Part shown: in pieces, positions 16,008-24,538 of the stretch
How the letters are laid out: each line of letters starts with the position of its first letter
Position numbering within the stretch: the first letter of the stretch is position 1
NCBI GenBank assembly: GCA_029266635.1
Contig: JAQSWM010000001.1
Span: 248,001-312,000, forward strand
Reading direction: 5' to 3'
DNA from: Sphingobacteriaceae bacterium
GTDB taxonomy: Bacteria; Bacteroidota; Bacteroidia; Sphingobacteriales; Sphingobacteriaceae
DNA: 64,000 nucleotides
The notes under the pieces: generated by a model
Seen by the model: the letters and a program-made list of their open reading frames with translations, nothing else
The model's database searches: none
Told to the model about the DNA's origin: nothing
Position numbers and translations under genes: made by a program

Positions 16008-16876
16008 CCAAAAAGATCACTGCTCAGGTAGCGATCGCCTCTGTCGCAGCAGATAAACACAATTATACCGGACTCAAGTTCCTCCGCCAGCTTCAGGGCT
16101 GCCCAGCCTGCGCCGCCGCTGCTCATGCCGGCGAAAATGCCTTCCTCTTTAGCCAGCCTGCGAGTGGTTAATGTGGCATCGGCCTGCGAAACATCGATTA
16201 CGCGATCAACTCTCTTCGGATCAAATATCTTAGGGAGGTAAGCCTCAGGCCAGCGCCGTATGCCGGGGATGGAAGAATCCTCCGTCGGTTGGCATCCCAC
16301 GATCTGAATTTCCGGGTTTTGCTCCTTTAAATATTTGCTGCAGCCCATGATAGTGCCTGTGGTTCCCATTGAGCTCACAAAATGTGTGATAGTTCCATTA
16401 GTTTGTTTCCAAAGTTCAGGTCCGGTGGTTTTGTAATGCGCCATGTAATTATCCGCATTTGCAAACTGGTTCAGGAGATAATAGCCATCGGAAGCCCCTT
16501 TTTCCTCGGCATGATCGCGACAAAGTTCAATGGTTTCTAATAACGTGACTTTGGCGCCGAAAGCCTCCATCGTAAGCACACGCTCGCGAGTTGAGCTAGC
16601 GGGCATCACCAATTCGATCTCAATGCCAAAAAGGCTTGCCATGAGCGCCATCGCGATGCCTGTATTCCCACTGGTTGCCTCAATCAGCTTAGTATTTTTG
16701 CTAATCTCGCCCCGGCTTAAAGCGCCTTGAACCATATTAAGAGCAGCTCTGTCCTTCACGCTTCCTCCCGGATTATTTCCTTCCAGCTTCGCGAAGATCT
16801 TCACCGCAGGGTTTTGGTTGAGGTTTTTGATTTCAACCAGCGGCGTATTTCCAACCGTGTCGAGTATGCTTGTCAT
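16004..16876 (-). CDS. cysM: Cysteine synthase B
   Basis: PLP enzyme making cysteine from O-acetylserine and sulfide (or thiosulfate in the CysM branch). The 290-residue length and N-terminus ILDTVGNTPLVEI fit. Lys41 in GNNPGGSVKDRAA binds PLP; the substrate loop is EATSGNTG; the phosphate-binding loop is GTTGTIMG; the C-terminal active-site segment is AGMSSGGAGWAA. It follows cysE with one base between the reading frames and so is the last gene of a sulfur operon MBL-rhodanese, cysE, cysM. Confidence 0.92.
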   Translation of the reverse strand: MTSILDTVGNTPLVEIKNLNQNPAVKIFAKLEGNNPGGSVKDRAALNMVQGALSRGEISKNTKLIEATSGNTGIAMALMASLFGIEIELVMPASSTRERVLTMEAFGAKVTLLETIELCRDHAEEKGASDGYYLLNQFANADNYMAHYKTTGPELWKQTNGTITHFVSSMGTTGTIMGCSKYLKEQNPEIQIVGCQPTEDSSIPGIRRWPEAYLPKIFDPKRVDRVIDVSQADATLTTRRLAKEEGIFAGMSSGGAGWAALKLAEELESGIIVFICCDRGDRYLSSDLFG

Positions 16877-16877
16877 G

Positions 16878-17693
16878 TTATTCGCTAAGAGTATCGCTTT
16901 TTACAACAGTGATCTCTGGATTGTGGTAAACCAAGGAACCGGGCGGGATGCTTTTGGTGAGCCAAACGTTTCCGCCAATAGTGCTGTGATGTCCGATTAC
17001 CGTTGAACCGCCTAAAATGGTGGCACCCGAGTAAATTACCACGTGATCTTCGACAGTTGGGTGACGTTTTAAGAAAGCCATGGATTTATCTACGCTCAAA
17101 GCGCCGAGAGTGACCCCTTGGTATAACTTAACGTAGTTGCCAATTTCAGCCGTTTCGCCAACCACGATCCCGGTTCCATGATCTATGAAAAAATGCTCAC
17201 CAATGTTAGCTGCGGGGTGGATATCGATACCGGTTTTTGAATGTGCATATTCGGTTAATATCCGCGGCAACAGCGGCACATCGAGCATAAAGAGCGCATG
17301 GGCAATCCTGTAAAAGCAAATGGCGTAAAAACCCGGATACGCTCTGATCACTTCGAACTCGTTCGTTGCGGCAGGATCTCCGTTCAGAATTGCCCCAATG
17401 TCAGTATTCAGCACTCTGAATAACTCGGGTAAATTTGAAAAGAAACGGTCAGTAACCTCTTCGTTGTTGCATTGCCGGCATGCTTTTGTTGCATCCAGTA
17501 TCAGCAAGAGTGACTTGTTAAGCTTCCCGGCTTGCTCCTCAACTTGTGTAGCTGAAGAATAGGCGCATTGCGATAACTCAGGGTATAAAAGACAAATAAG
17601 GTTGGAAGCCCAGGTGGCGATTATCTCGTTGGAAGGAATGGCTTCCTTTTGCTGCTGCCTATTGTAAAGTTGTTTGTAAAACTCGGAATTCAT
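16878..17693 (-). CDS. cysE: Serine O-acetyltransferase
   Basis: Makes O-acetylserine from serine and acetyl-CoA, the substrate of the following cysM product. The 271-residue chain has an N-terminal helical domain and a C-terminal left-handed beta-helix with hexapeptide repeats: GIDIHPAANIGEHFFIDHGTG with the catalytic His and Asp, then GETAEIGNYVKLYQG and GATILGGSTVIGHHSTIGG. The longer N-terminal domain is of the EpsC/plant-like type. ATG 17693. It is 11 bases downstream of the MBL-rhodanese gene and directly before cysM; the order follows the pathway. Confidence 0.92.
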   Translation of the reverse strand: MNSEFYKQLYNRQQQKEAIPSNEIIATWASNLICLLYPELSQCAYSSATQVEEQAGKLNKSLLLILDATKACRQCNNEEVTDRFFSNLPELFRVLNTDIGAILNGDPAATNEFEVIRAYPGFYAICFYRIAHALFMLDVPLLPRILTEYAHSKTGIDIHPAANIGEHFFIDHGTGIVVGETAEIGNYVKLYQGVTLGALSVDKSMAFLKRHPTVEDHVVIYSGATILGGSTVIGHHSTIGGNVWLTKSIPPGSLVYHNPEITVVKSDTLSE

Positions 17694-17704
17694 TGAAGCG
17701 CTAA

Positions 17705-19036
17705 CTAAAATTTCTTTACTTCTTCGCCCAAATCAAACACGTCTGTTGCATCCTTCACCTCAAGCTTTAGGATGGACGTGCCTGTTGCGCTCCGTGTTCC
17801 GCCGGCACAATGTACTACAATTGGCTTATCTGTAGGTATTTCCTTCGCACGTTGTTTTAATTCGCCCAGGGGAATGGCAATACTATCCTCAAACTTCTTT
17901 CCTTCAGCCACTTCTGACGGATTTCTCACATCCACAATAGTGTAATTCCGCAAATGCGATTTAAATTCTGCAACATCCAGCTCCTGCTCTTTAACAGCGC
18001 CAGTTTGCACTACCATGCTTCCGGCTACCTGTGGTTCATAGCCGATTGACAGGCATCGGGGTGCGAGCCTTTCCAGCTGATCCTGGTCTGCGGCTGCCAG
18101 GTAGAAGCGTTCGCCGGGATTCACAATGCTTCCCAACCACGTTTCGAACTTACCTCCCTCAATAATGTTGATAGAATTTGGCAGGTGCCCATGCCTGAAG
18201 TCGGCGCCCTTACGTGCATCAACAATCACCACACGTTTATCAATTTCTGTATCGTGGAATGTCAGCACGTTTGTGAGCCCTTCTTCAAAAGGCTGAGCTC
18301 CTTTTCTGTTCAGCTCAACATCGTACGGAAAATATGCCGGCACAAAAGGCTGGCCCGCTAAAAGTTCGCGTACAAAATCCTCTTCAGACTGTGGCTGCAA
18401 AGACCAGTTTGTCTGTTTCTCCTCACCTATTGTGCCGCTGTTCGCCTTACTCAATGCCTTTCCACAAAGTGTACCGGCACCGTGTGCGGGATAAACTATT
18501 ACGTCATCATTAAGATGCATCAACTTATCGCGTAAGCTGTGATACATCTGCTTTGCCAAAACTTCTCGCGAGAGCTGGATATTTCCTACCCCTTCCCTGA
18601 GATCGGGACGGCCGCAATCGCCAATAAACAAAGTATCGCCTGTAAAAACATACTTTTGAATACCACTTTCTTCCAGTAAGATGGAGATGCTGTCGGGAGA
18701 ATGTCCGGGAGTGTTATGAGCCGTGAGCTTTACATTTCCTATTTCTATGCTGTCGCCATCATCAAATGGTTGATGAGCGTAGTGTGCAAGGATCAGCTTG
18801 CTTGCGTAAATGTTTGCGCCTGTAGCTTTACTTATTTCCACATGGCTGCTCACAAAATCAGCATGTGGATGGGTTTCTATTACGGCAGAGATTTTAGCGT
18901 CGTGGGCTGCTGCAAAGTCATAATATGGCTGGGGATTCCTGGCTGGATCAATCAGTATAACTTTTCCCTTTTCCTGAATGAGAATAGCATAACTATAATG
19001 AGAAAGGTTTTTGTCTTCAAACTGCTCTACTAGCAT
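17705..19036 (-). CDS. Persulfide dioxygenase-like MBL-fold protein with two rhodanese domains
   Basis: 443 residues. The N-terminal metallo-beta-lactamase domain (1-215) carries the metal motif THPHADFVSSH (His56, His58, Asp60, His65), His112, Asp134/Asp140 and His185, as in ETHE1/CstB persulfide dioxygenases. Residues about 260-335 form a rhodanese domain without a catalytic Cys (FYLAAADQ at the active-site position), and residues 355-443 a second rhodanese with Cys410 in IVVHCAGGTRSATG. This domain order is that of CstB, which oxidises persulfide to sulfite or thiosulfate. As first gene of the operon with cysE and cysM it likely handles sulfane sulfur or sulfide during cysteine synthesis; that link is inferred. 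Confidence 0.88.
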   Translation of the reverse strand: MLVEQFEDKNLSHYSYAILIQEKGKVILIDPARNPQPYYDFAAAHDAKISAVIETHPHADFVSSHVEISKATGANIYASKLILAHYAHQPFDDGDSIEIGNVKLTAHNTPGHSPDSISILLEESGIQKYVFTGDTLFIGDCGRPDLREGVGNIQLSREVLAKQMYHSLRDKLMHLNDDVIVYPAHGAGTLCGKALSKANSGTIGEEKQTNWSLQPQSEEDFVRELLAGQPFVPAYFPYDVELNRKGAQPFEEGLTNVLTFHDTEIDKRVVIVDARKGADFRHGHLPNSINIIEGGKFETWLGSIVNPGERFYLAAADQDQLERLAPRCLSIGYEPQVAGSMVVQTGAVKEQELDVAEFKSHLRNYTIVDVRNPSEVAEGKKFEDSIAIPLGELKQRAKEIPTDKPIVVHCAGGTRSATGTSILKLEVKDATDVFDLGEEVKKF

Positions 19037-19215
19037 TGGATTATTTTTTGTAAAAGTAATAAGATGAAATTTTCTAATTGGGTGTAAAAGTCATGAAAAA
19101 GCATTTTTTTAAGGCGCAAGGCGGTACGAATGATTTTTAAAACAAGCATTAAAATTTATCGTTGATAACATGAATTGCAGTTCACTTCAGGACTGCCTTC
19201 TATACAATTAACGAT

Positions 19216-20916
19216 ATGGCCAAAGTATTTACGATAACAGAAGGTTTGGAGAACATGGGCGCAATGCGCACCGGCGGCCAGGGTTCTGTTTACAAAGGAC
19301 GGCGCACCGGGCATATCATTACGGCCGTAAAACTTCTTCCTACACCTATACACACAGAAAACGAAGACGATAAAAACTACCGTGATTTCACAAACGAGGT
19401 CACAAAGCTTAAAAAGGTAAATGAGGAACCAAATCCGAATGTTGTTAAAATTCTAAATTCAGGAATTACCGACAGCGGGAACTTTCCGTACATCGAGATG
19501 GAGTTTATTGAAGGTACAGACCTTGAAGAACTACTCAAACCACCGCACGATCCTATTTTTACTATTAAGGAAACTATCAAAGTAGCCGACCAGCTTGCCA
19601 ACGCACTGGCTCACTGCCATAAAGTTGGAGTACGTCACGGCGATATCAAGAGCAATAACGTAAAGTTCAACGTCCATTCAGGCAACTATGTGCTGTTAGA
19701 TTTTGGCTTATCAGTGATGTCGGATGAGCAGCGCCGCACCAGCCTTCGCCACGCCGGAGCGATAGAATTTATGGCTCCCGAGCAGAATGAAGGAAAAATG
19801 CTGTTCCAAACAGATATTTACAGTTTCGGCGTGATCCTTTACGAACTCCTTGCCGGTAGAGTTCCCTTTCCCCTGCTAGACAACGGCGAAACTTCACGGA
19901 ACAATGTGATGGTGTCTCACCTGGAAACTCCCGTTCCGGATTTAATGGAGCTGAGGCGCAAAAACATGCCGAAAAACTGGGCTAAAGATGTTCAGGAGCG
20001 TGAGATGCAAGTGCCGCAATGGCTTATCGACATTATCCTGAAGTGTTTGGAAAAAGATCCTGAAAAGCGGTTCAAAGACGGGATGGAGTTGCATGATGCC
20101 ATTGTACATAGCAGTATAATGGCTTTGAACAGCAGCCCTACAGAAAGCACACAGGTTGCAGGAAACGCTGTGCTGCAAACAGAAAATGATCGGTTACAAA
20201 CCATTGTTGCCCAATATCAGGAAGAACTTGAAGCAAAAGACAGGGAAATTACCCGGCTGAAAAAAACTTCAGGATCAGCCACGGCTGCAAGCACTACCGT
20301 ACAAACCGATGATTCAGTAATCCCCATTTCAAAGACTGTTTTCTACGCCCTCATCATACTGGTTGTTTGTCTGCTCGCTTATTCTGCGTATTCACTTTTC
20401 TCAAACAGCAGCAAAACATATGCTTCTGCTGCGGAAATGAGCGATTCCATCAGTGTGGAAGATTCTTCCGGCACACAGAATAGCCAAAACACAGGCGACA
20501 ATCAAAAAACCGTGCTTCCTCAGGACACGGGCAGTGACAACCAAAATCAAACTCCCGAAGAGGCTCAGGCTGAAGCAGCTGAAAACCAGGAAGATCAGCA
20601 ACCTGCAGATGATCCGACAGTTGGTGACTCTAAAAGCGCCGATACCATTAGCCGTGAGCACGCAGTAGAGCCTAAGATAGACCGCTCCGCCAACGACGAA
20701 GGCTACGATAAGTACAAACTGAAAGTTAACAAAGCTTATTTTTACTCTCAACCCGATGAAAGCACAAAACGAGAAGCTTTTCTTGTAATCTGGAACAATG
20801 CGGAGTTAACTGCTATCGACGATCAGAAAGGCTTCATTTACGTGGTTTTCTTTAACAGCGCCGGGCAGGTTACCAAAGGTTGGCTTAAAAAATCAGACCT
20901 TACCAAGCTCAACTAA
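19216..20916 (+). CDS. Membrane Ser/Thr protein kinase with C-terminal SH3-like region
   Basis: 566 residues. The kinase domain (about 8-300) has the glycine loop TGGQGSVYKG, Lys39 in AVKLL, the catalytic loop RHGDIKSNNVKF (Asp143), DFG at 162-164, and APE at 187-189. The residue before the catalytic Asp is Gly142 rather than Arg, so it is a non-RD kinase. A coiled coil (about 315-350) leads to one transmembrane helix (about 375-396), then a Gln/Asp/Glu-rich linker and a C-terminal about 70-residue domain beginning KLKVNKAYFYSQPDE that resembles SH3-like sensing domains. The kinase is therefore cytoplasmic with an outside sensor, like PknB in general plan. Single gene. Confidence 0.88.
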   Translation: MAKVFTITEGLENMGAMRTGGQGSVYKGRRTGHIITAVKLLPTPIHTENEDDKNYRDFTNEVTKLKKVNEEPNPNVVKILNSGITDSGNFPYIEMEFIEGTDLEELLKPPHDPIFTIKETIKVADQLANALAHCHKVGVRHGDIKSNNVKFNVHSGNYVLLDFGLSVMSDEQRRTSLRHAGAIEFMAPEQNEGKMLFQTDIYSFGVILYELLAGRVPFPLLDNGETSRNNVMVSHLETPVPDLMELRRKNMPKNWAKDVQEREMQVPQWLIDIILKCLEKDPEKRFKDGMELHDAIVHSSIMALNSSPTESTQVAGNAVLQTENDRLQTIVAQYQEELEAKDREITRLKKTSGSATAASTTVQTDDSVIPISKTVFYALIILVVCLLAYSAYSLFSNSSKTYASAAEMSDSISVEDSSGTQNSQNTGDNQKTVLPQDTGSDNQNQTPEEAQAEAAENQEDQQPADDPTVGDSKSADTISREHAVEPKIDRSANDEGYDKYKLKVNKAYFYSQPDESTKREAFLVIWNNAELTAIDDQKGFIYVVFFNSAGQVTKGWLKKSDLTKLN

Positions 20917-20936
20917 ATCCAAAGCAGACATAGCTG

Positions 20937-20969
20937 TTACAAACGGCTGTTTGGGATTTCGTACCTTTA
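20937..20969 (+). promoter_or_regulatory. Candidate promoter of the RRM gene
   Basis: TACCTTTA (20962-20969) is one base off the Bacteroidota -7 box TAnnTTTG, with TTAC 21 bases upstream as a weak -33 element. A start about 7 bases downstream would give a leader of only about 13 bases. Confidence 0.35.
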
Positions 20970-20989
20970 CAGAAAATTTTAAATTATTA

Positions 20990-21286
20990 ATGAAGATATT
21001 TATTGCAGGCCTTCCATTTGAAGTGGGAGAAGAAGAATTGACCGCAGTATTTGGTGATTTTGGACCCGTAAAATCGCTAAGGATTGTGAGAGACCGTGAA
21101 ACAGGACAAAGCAAAGGCTTTGGATTTGTTGAAATGGTTAATGATGATGAAGCTAAAGAAGCTATCAGAAATATGGACGGAGCTGATTACTATGGCCGCA
21201 GGATCTCTGTAGCTGAAGCCGATGAAAAACCTGGAGGCTCTAAGAGGAGCTTCGGCGGCAGGCCGGAACGCAGCTTTAACAGATAA
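20990..21286 (+). CDS. RRM-type RNA-binding protein
   Basis: 98-residue protein with one RNA recognition motif: RNP2 IFIAGLPF at the N-terminus and RNP1 KGFGFVEM around residues 41-48, followed by the typical NDDEAKEAIRNMDGADYYGR helix-strand region. The short C-terminal tail is Gly/Arg/Ser-rich. Small RRM proteins are abundant in Bacteroidota and cyanobacteria and are linked to post-transcriptional control, sometimes with cold induction. ATG 20990 is used because the frame upstream lies over the promoter-like region. A strong terminator follows directly. Confidence 0.93.
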   Translation: MKIFIAGLPFEVGEEELTAVFGDFGPVKSLRIVRDRETGQSKGFGFVEMVNDDEAKEAIRNMDGADYYGRRISVAEADEKPGGSKRSFGGRPERSFNR

Positions 21287-21288
21287 AC

Positions 21289-21317
21289 AAAAGCCGGGCA
21301 AATCGCCCGGCTTTTTT
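21289..21317. terminator. Intrinsic terminator after the RRM gene
   Basis: Hairpin AAAAGCCGGGC / GCCCGGCTTTT with a five-base loop (AAATC), followed by further T residues. The A-run on the other side lets it also serve the convergent Mn-catalase gene. Confidence 0.88.
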
Positions 21318-21343
21318 GTTGATGATTTTATTTTATAAGCAAT

Positions 21344-22321
21344 TTATTTGCTTTTCTTCACCTTTGGTTTTGTTAGGGCTGTATCTGGCCCATTGTAGTT
21401 GCTCCACTGCATATCTTCTGTTGGCGTAGCAGATTTTATTTCCATACTACGCTCTTTGCTCAATGCCTTGTCGAGTTTTTCAACAGTCTTTTCGGTTCGG
21501 TCTGTGCCGGATGGTTTCCTGTCTAACAAACCATTCGTTTCCCGAACATAATCAAGAGGTTTCTCAATATACTCAAGGTTCTCGCCTAACTGGGTACTCT
21601 TGCCCTCATTCCATGGGCCACGCACTTCCTCTCCGTTCGACATATTGAAGTAGGTATTGCTGTGACGCGGATCGCCCTGCAAAACTCCCGGCGGAAAATT
21701 AGGCTGTATGGTTGCCAACGCAGCCTCGAACATTTGGTAATGTGCGATTTCCCGCGTCATCAAGAACCGAAGCGTCTCTTTAACATATGGATCATCTGTA
21801 AATGCCATTAACCGCTCATAAACCAGCTTAGCCCTTGATTCTGCCGCCATGTTTGAGCGCATGTCGACGGTCATCTCGTTGTTTGCAGTAACGTAGGCTG
21901 CCGTCCAGGGCGTGCCATTGCTATCGGTGAGCGCCGGGCTGCCGCCGCTAATGATGTCAAACTGTGGATTTGTAAGAGCCTCGTGCATGTAGCCTTCTTT
22001 TGAGGCTTTTCCTTCCAGTAGTGTAGTGATGCCTTCGCTGTCTGCAGCTTCCTTCAGCTCACCACTAACGCCGCTAAGCAGCATCTGAATAGTTGCGCCC
22101 ACAATTTCAAGATGGCTGAATTCTTCTGTGGCAATGTCCATGAGCATGTCGTATTTGTCTGGGTAAGGTTGCTTGCAACCGAACGCCTGTGTAAAATACT
22201 GCATAGCGGCTTTAAGCTCGCCGTTGCTGCCACCAAACTGTTCCAACAAAAAGCGGGCAAAGCGAGGGTCAGGACTGGAGACCCGAGCATTAAATTGAAG
22301 TTCTTTCGCGTGATAAAACAT
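21344..22321 (-). CDS. Manganese catalase family protein
   Basis: 325 residues of the ferritin-like dimanganese catalase family, which splits hydrogen peroxide. Putative metal ligands are visible: Glu35 in GGSNGELKAAM, the ExxH pair Glu67/His70 in ATEEFSHLEIV, a later Glu in NMAAESRAKLVYE and His in TREIAHYQMFEAAL. The N-terminus MFYHAKELQFNARV is typical. The C-terminal about 60 residues are charged and Lys-rich, as in spore-coat-like and Bacteroidota homologues. A single gene, convergent with the RRM gene; an upstream stretch of about 160 bases contains its own control region. Confidence 0.9.
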   Translation of the reverse strand: MFYHAKELQFNARVSSPDPRFARFLLEQFGGSNGELKAAMQYFTQAFGCKQPYPDKYDMLMDIATEEFSHLEIVGATIQMLLSGVSGELKEAADSEGITTLLEGKASKEGYMHEALTNPQFDIISGGSPALTDSNGTPWTAAYVTANNEMTVDMRSNMAAESRAKLVYERLMAFTDDPYVKETLRFLMTREIAHYQMFEAALATIQPNFPPGVLQGDPRHSNTYFNMSNGEEVRGPWNEGKSTQLGENLEYIEKPLDYVRETNGLLDRKPSGTDRTEKTVEKLDKALSKERSMEIKSATPTEDMQWSNYNGPDTALTKPKVKKSK

Positions 22322-22416
22322 GTTTCTCTGAATTAGTAGGTAAAATATTATACTAGTTCAACCTATTGCTTTGGCTTTTGTTCCTGGAAAAAACATTTAT
22401 CTCACACTTGATGCAA

Positions 22417-22447
22417 TTTGAGATGCCTCTTTATTTTTCTACATTTA
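22417..22447 (+). promoter_or_regulatory. Promoter of the metallophosphoesterase gene
   Basis: TTTG (22417-22420), then exactly 19 bases, then TACATTTA (22440-22447), one mismatch from TAnnTTTG. The ATG at 22485 would have a leader of about 30 bases. Confidence 0.5.
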
Positions 22448-22484
22448 GCTCAGGTAACTATCAGGCGATTTCCGCTTACAAGTC

Positions 22485-23327
22485 ATGAACAACAGAAGAT
22501 CATTCATCAAAAAAACTATACTCGGGCTTGCCGCAAGCAGCCTGCTACCCACCACAGATATCCTTGCCGGAGAAGCGCAAGCACCTCTGCTGGATAAACC
22601 CAAATTGAGATTTGCTCTTGCCTCCGACGGGCATTACGCCCAACCCGGCACCGACTTCAAAACAACTCATTCCAACATCGTAAAATGGCTCAATGCCGAA
22701 CACGAAAAGAATCACTTAGATTTCGTGATCATCAACGGCGATCTGGTACATAACCGTCCGGATTTGCTACCTGAAGTCAAAAGAGAGTATTTCGATAAAA
22801 TAAAGGTTCCGTTCTATGCCATTCCCGGCAACCACGATCATGCCGACACCGTAACCTGGAAATCGGTTTTTGGTTATGAAGACAACTATTCCCTGGATCG
22901 TGGCGACATCGGCTTTGTGCTTGCAAATACTTCGAACGTAAAGGGCGAATTCCTTTGCCCCGATAATGCCTTTCTGAAAAGAGAACTGGATAAGTTCAGC
23001 AGCAAGAAAGTTGTGTTTGTGGTGTTGCACATTCCTCCGCACAAGTGGGTTCCGGAAGATATTTACAATGCGGAATGCGCCGAGACTTTAGCGCTATTGC
23101 ATCAGTACCGGAATGTGAAAGCCGTATTTCACGGGCATGACCACAACTTAGATACTGTTCGATACACAAGTAAATTGCCTCATTTCTTTGACGGGCATTT
23201 TGGCGGGAACTGGGGATTGGCTTACGCCGGATACCGTGTGGTGGAAGTTGGTGATGATATGGCGATAAACACTTACCAGGTTAATGCCAGTAAGGATCCA
23301 ATCTTGAACACCAATAAGATTAAGTAG
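22485..23327 (+). CDS. Exported calcineurin-like metallophosphoesterase
   Basis: 280 residues. The N-terminus NNRRSFIKKTILGLAASSLL is a likely twin-arginine signal (RRSFIKK), so the enzyme would be exported folded with its metals. The five metal-binding blocks are present: ASDGHY (a variant of DxH), INGDLVH, GNHDH, LHIPPH and FHGHDH. The family contains phosphatases and cyclic nucleotide or nucleotide phosphodiesterases; the substrate here is unknown. Its last eight bases overlap the end of the convergent lysA. Confidence 0.88.
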   Translation: MNNRRSFIKKTILGLAASSLLPTTDILAGEAQAPLLDKPKLRFALASDGHYAQPGTDFKTTHSNIVKWLNAEHEKNHLDFVIINGDLVHNRPDLLPEVKREYFDKIKVPFYAIPGNHDHADTVTWKSVFGYEDNYSLDRGDIGFVLANTSNVKGEFLCPDNAFLKRELDKFSSKKVVFVVLHIPPHKWVPEDIYNAECAETLALLHQYRNVKAVFHGHDHNLDTVRYTSKLPHFFDGHFGGNWGLAYAGYRVVEVGDDMAINTYQVNASKDPILNTNKIK

Positions 23328-24519
23328 AATAAACCGAGTTTACTCCTTCCCGCAGGTTGTATTTCGATGCCATTACCTCTCCGTATGCGCCGGCGGTGCG
23401 TATGGCGATGAGGTCGCCGCGGCGGGATTCCGGCAGTTCTACCTCTTTTCCGAAGCAATCTGTTGATTCACAGATGGGCCCAACAACATCGTATTTAGTT
23501 AAGGTCTCAGGTTCTGCATTTAAGCTTTCATCCTTTTTCCTTATACCTTCTACCTTATAGCCTTCAGATATATTCTCGATCTTATGGTAAGCTTGATACA
23601 GCATCGGGCGCATCAGCTCGGTCATTCCGGCATCAAGTATGAGGAAGTTCTTTTTCAATCCATTCTTCACATATAAAACACGTGAAATCAGGCTTCCGCA
23701 CTGCGCCACCAGCGCCCTGCCGAGTTCAAAGTGTATCTCCTGCCCCGGCTTGCGCTCGAGGAACTGATCGAAAATGGTAAAATAGTCCTCAAAGCTCACG
23801 ATTGCTTTGTCGTCGGGATGATGATAATCTACGCCTAACCCTCCCCCAACGTTCAGGACCTTCAGGCTAAAACCGCGTTCCGAAAACCACTGATCAATTT
23901 CATTCACCTTCACGCAAAGGCTCTTGAAAACGTTCAGATCAGTTATCTGCGAGCCGATGTGAAAATGTATACCGATAAATTCGAGATTCTCAGCATTCTT
24001 CAGTGCTTCCGCACAATCCGATAGCTCCCACTGGTTAATGCCGAATTTATTTTCTTCTAAACCGGTTGTGATGTTGTGGTGAGTCTGTGCATCGACATTG
24101 GGATTGATCCTGATAGCAACCTTGGCCCTTTTACCCTTTGCTCCCGCAAGATCATTGAGGATGCCAATCTCCTGGATCGACTCAACATTGAATGCGAAAA
24201 TATCAAGGTCAAGTGCCTGGTTTATCTCTTTATCTGATTTGCCAACACCCGCAAACACAATCTTGTCTGCACCGAACCCTATCTCTGCTGCTTTTCTTAC
24301 TTCATTTCCGCTCACGCAGTCAGCCCCAAGGCCCGCATCCCTGATCAGCTCCAGCACCCGCGGATTAAAATTCGCTTTCATGGCATAGTGAACATGAAAA
24401 TCATACTTGTCGGCAGCCGTTTTACAAGCCGTAAGAGTTTGCTGAAGCAGCTGTAGATTGTAATAGTAAAACGGTGTTTCTACCGACTGGAAGCGAGCAA
24501 GAGTGTCTGGATTGAACAT
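23320..24519 (-). CDS. lysA: Diaminopimelate decarboxylase
   Basis: Last step of lysine synthesis: meso-diaminopimelate to lysine plus CO2. The 399-residue length fits. PLP-binding Lys48 lies in HVHYAMKAN; other blocks are GIHFHIGSQI, LNVGGGLGVDY, the FELGRALVAQ region, and the C-terminal CESTDCF plus RTAGAYGEVMASKYN. It lies 19 bases downstream of the aspartate kinase gene on the same strand, forming a lysC-lysA unit that joins the entry and the end of the pathway. Confidence 0.95.
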   Translation of the reverse strand: MFNPDTLARFQSVETPFYYYNLQLLQQTLTACKTAADKYDFHVHYAMKANFNPRVLELIRDAGLGADCVSGNEVRKAAEIGFGADKIVFAGVGKSDKEINQALDLDIFAFNVESIQEIGILNDLAGAKGKRAKVAIRINPNVDAQTHHNITTGLEENKFGINQWELSDCAEALKNAENLEFIGIHFHIGSQITDLNVFKSLCVKVNEIDQWFSERGFSLKVLNVGGGLGVDYHHPDDKAIVSFEDYFTIFDQFLERKPGQEIHFELGRALVAQCGSLISRVLYVKNGLKKNFLILDAGMTELMRPMLYQAYHKIENISEGYKVEGIRKKDESLNAEPETLTKYDVVGPICESTDCFGKEVELPESRRGDLIAIRTAGAYGEVMASKYNLREGVNSVYST

Positions 24520-24538
24520 TGATCTTCGGCGGTGATGA

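Noticed and set aside
15772-16056. Overlapping plus-strand frame at the end of the sialidase-like gene
   Set aside because: It lies fully over the real gene and cysM, with no coding character.
23320-23327. Short gene overlaps between convergent genes (also 16004-16007 and 57414-57417) as signs of frameshift
   Set aside because: Each overlap is 4-8 bases at normal protein ends and is ordinary in this compact genome.
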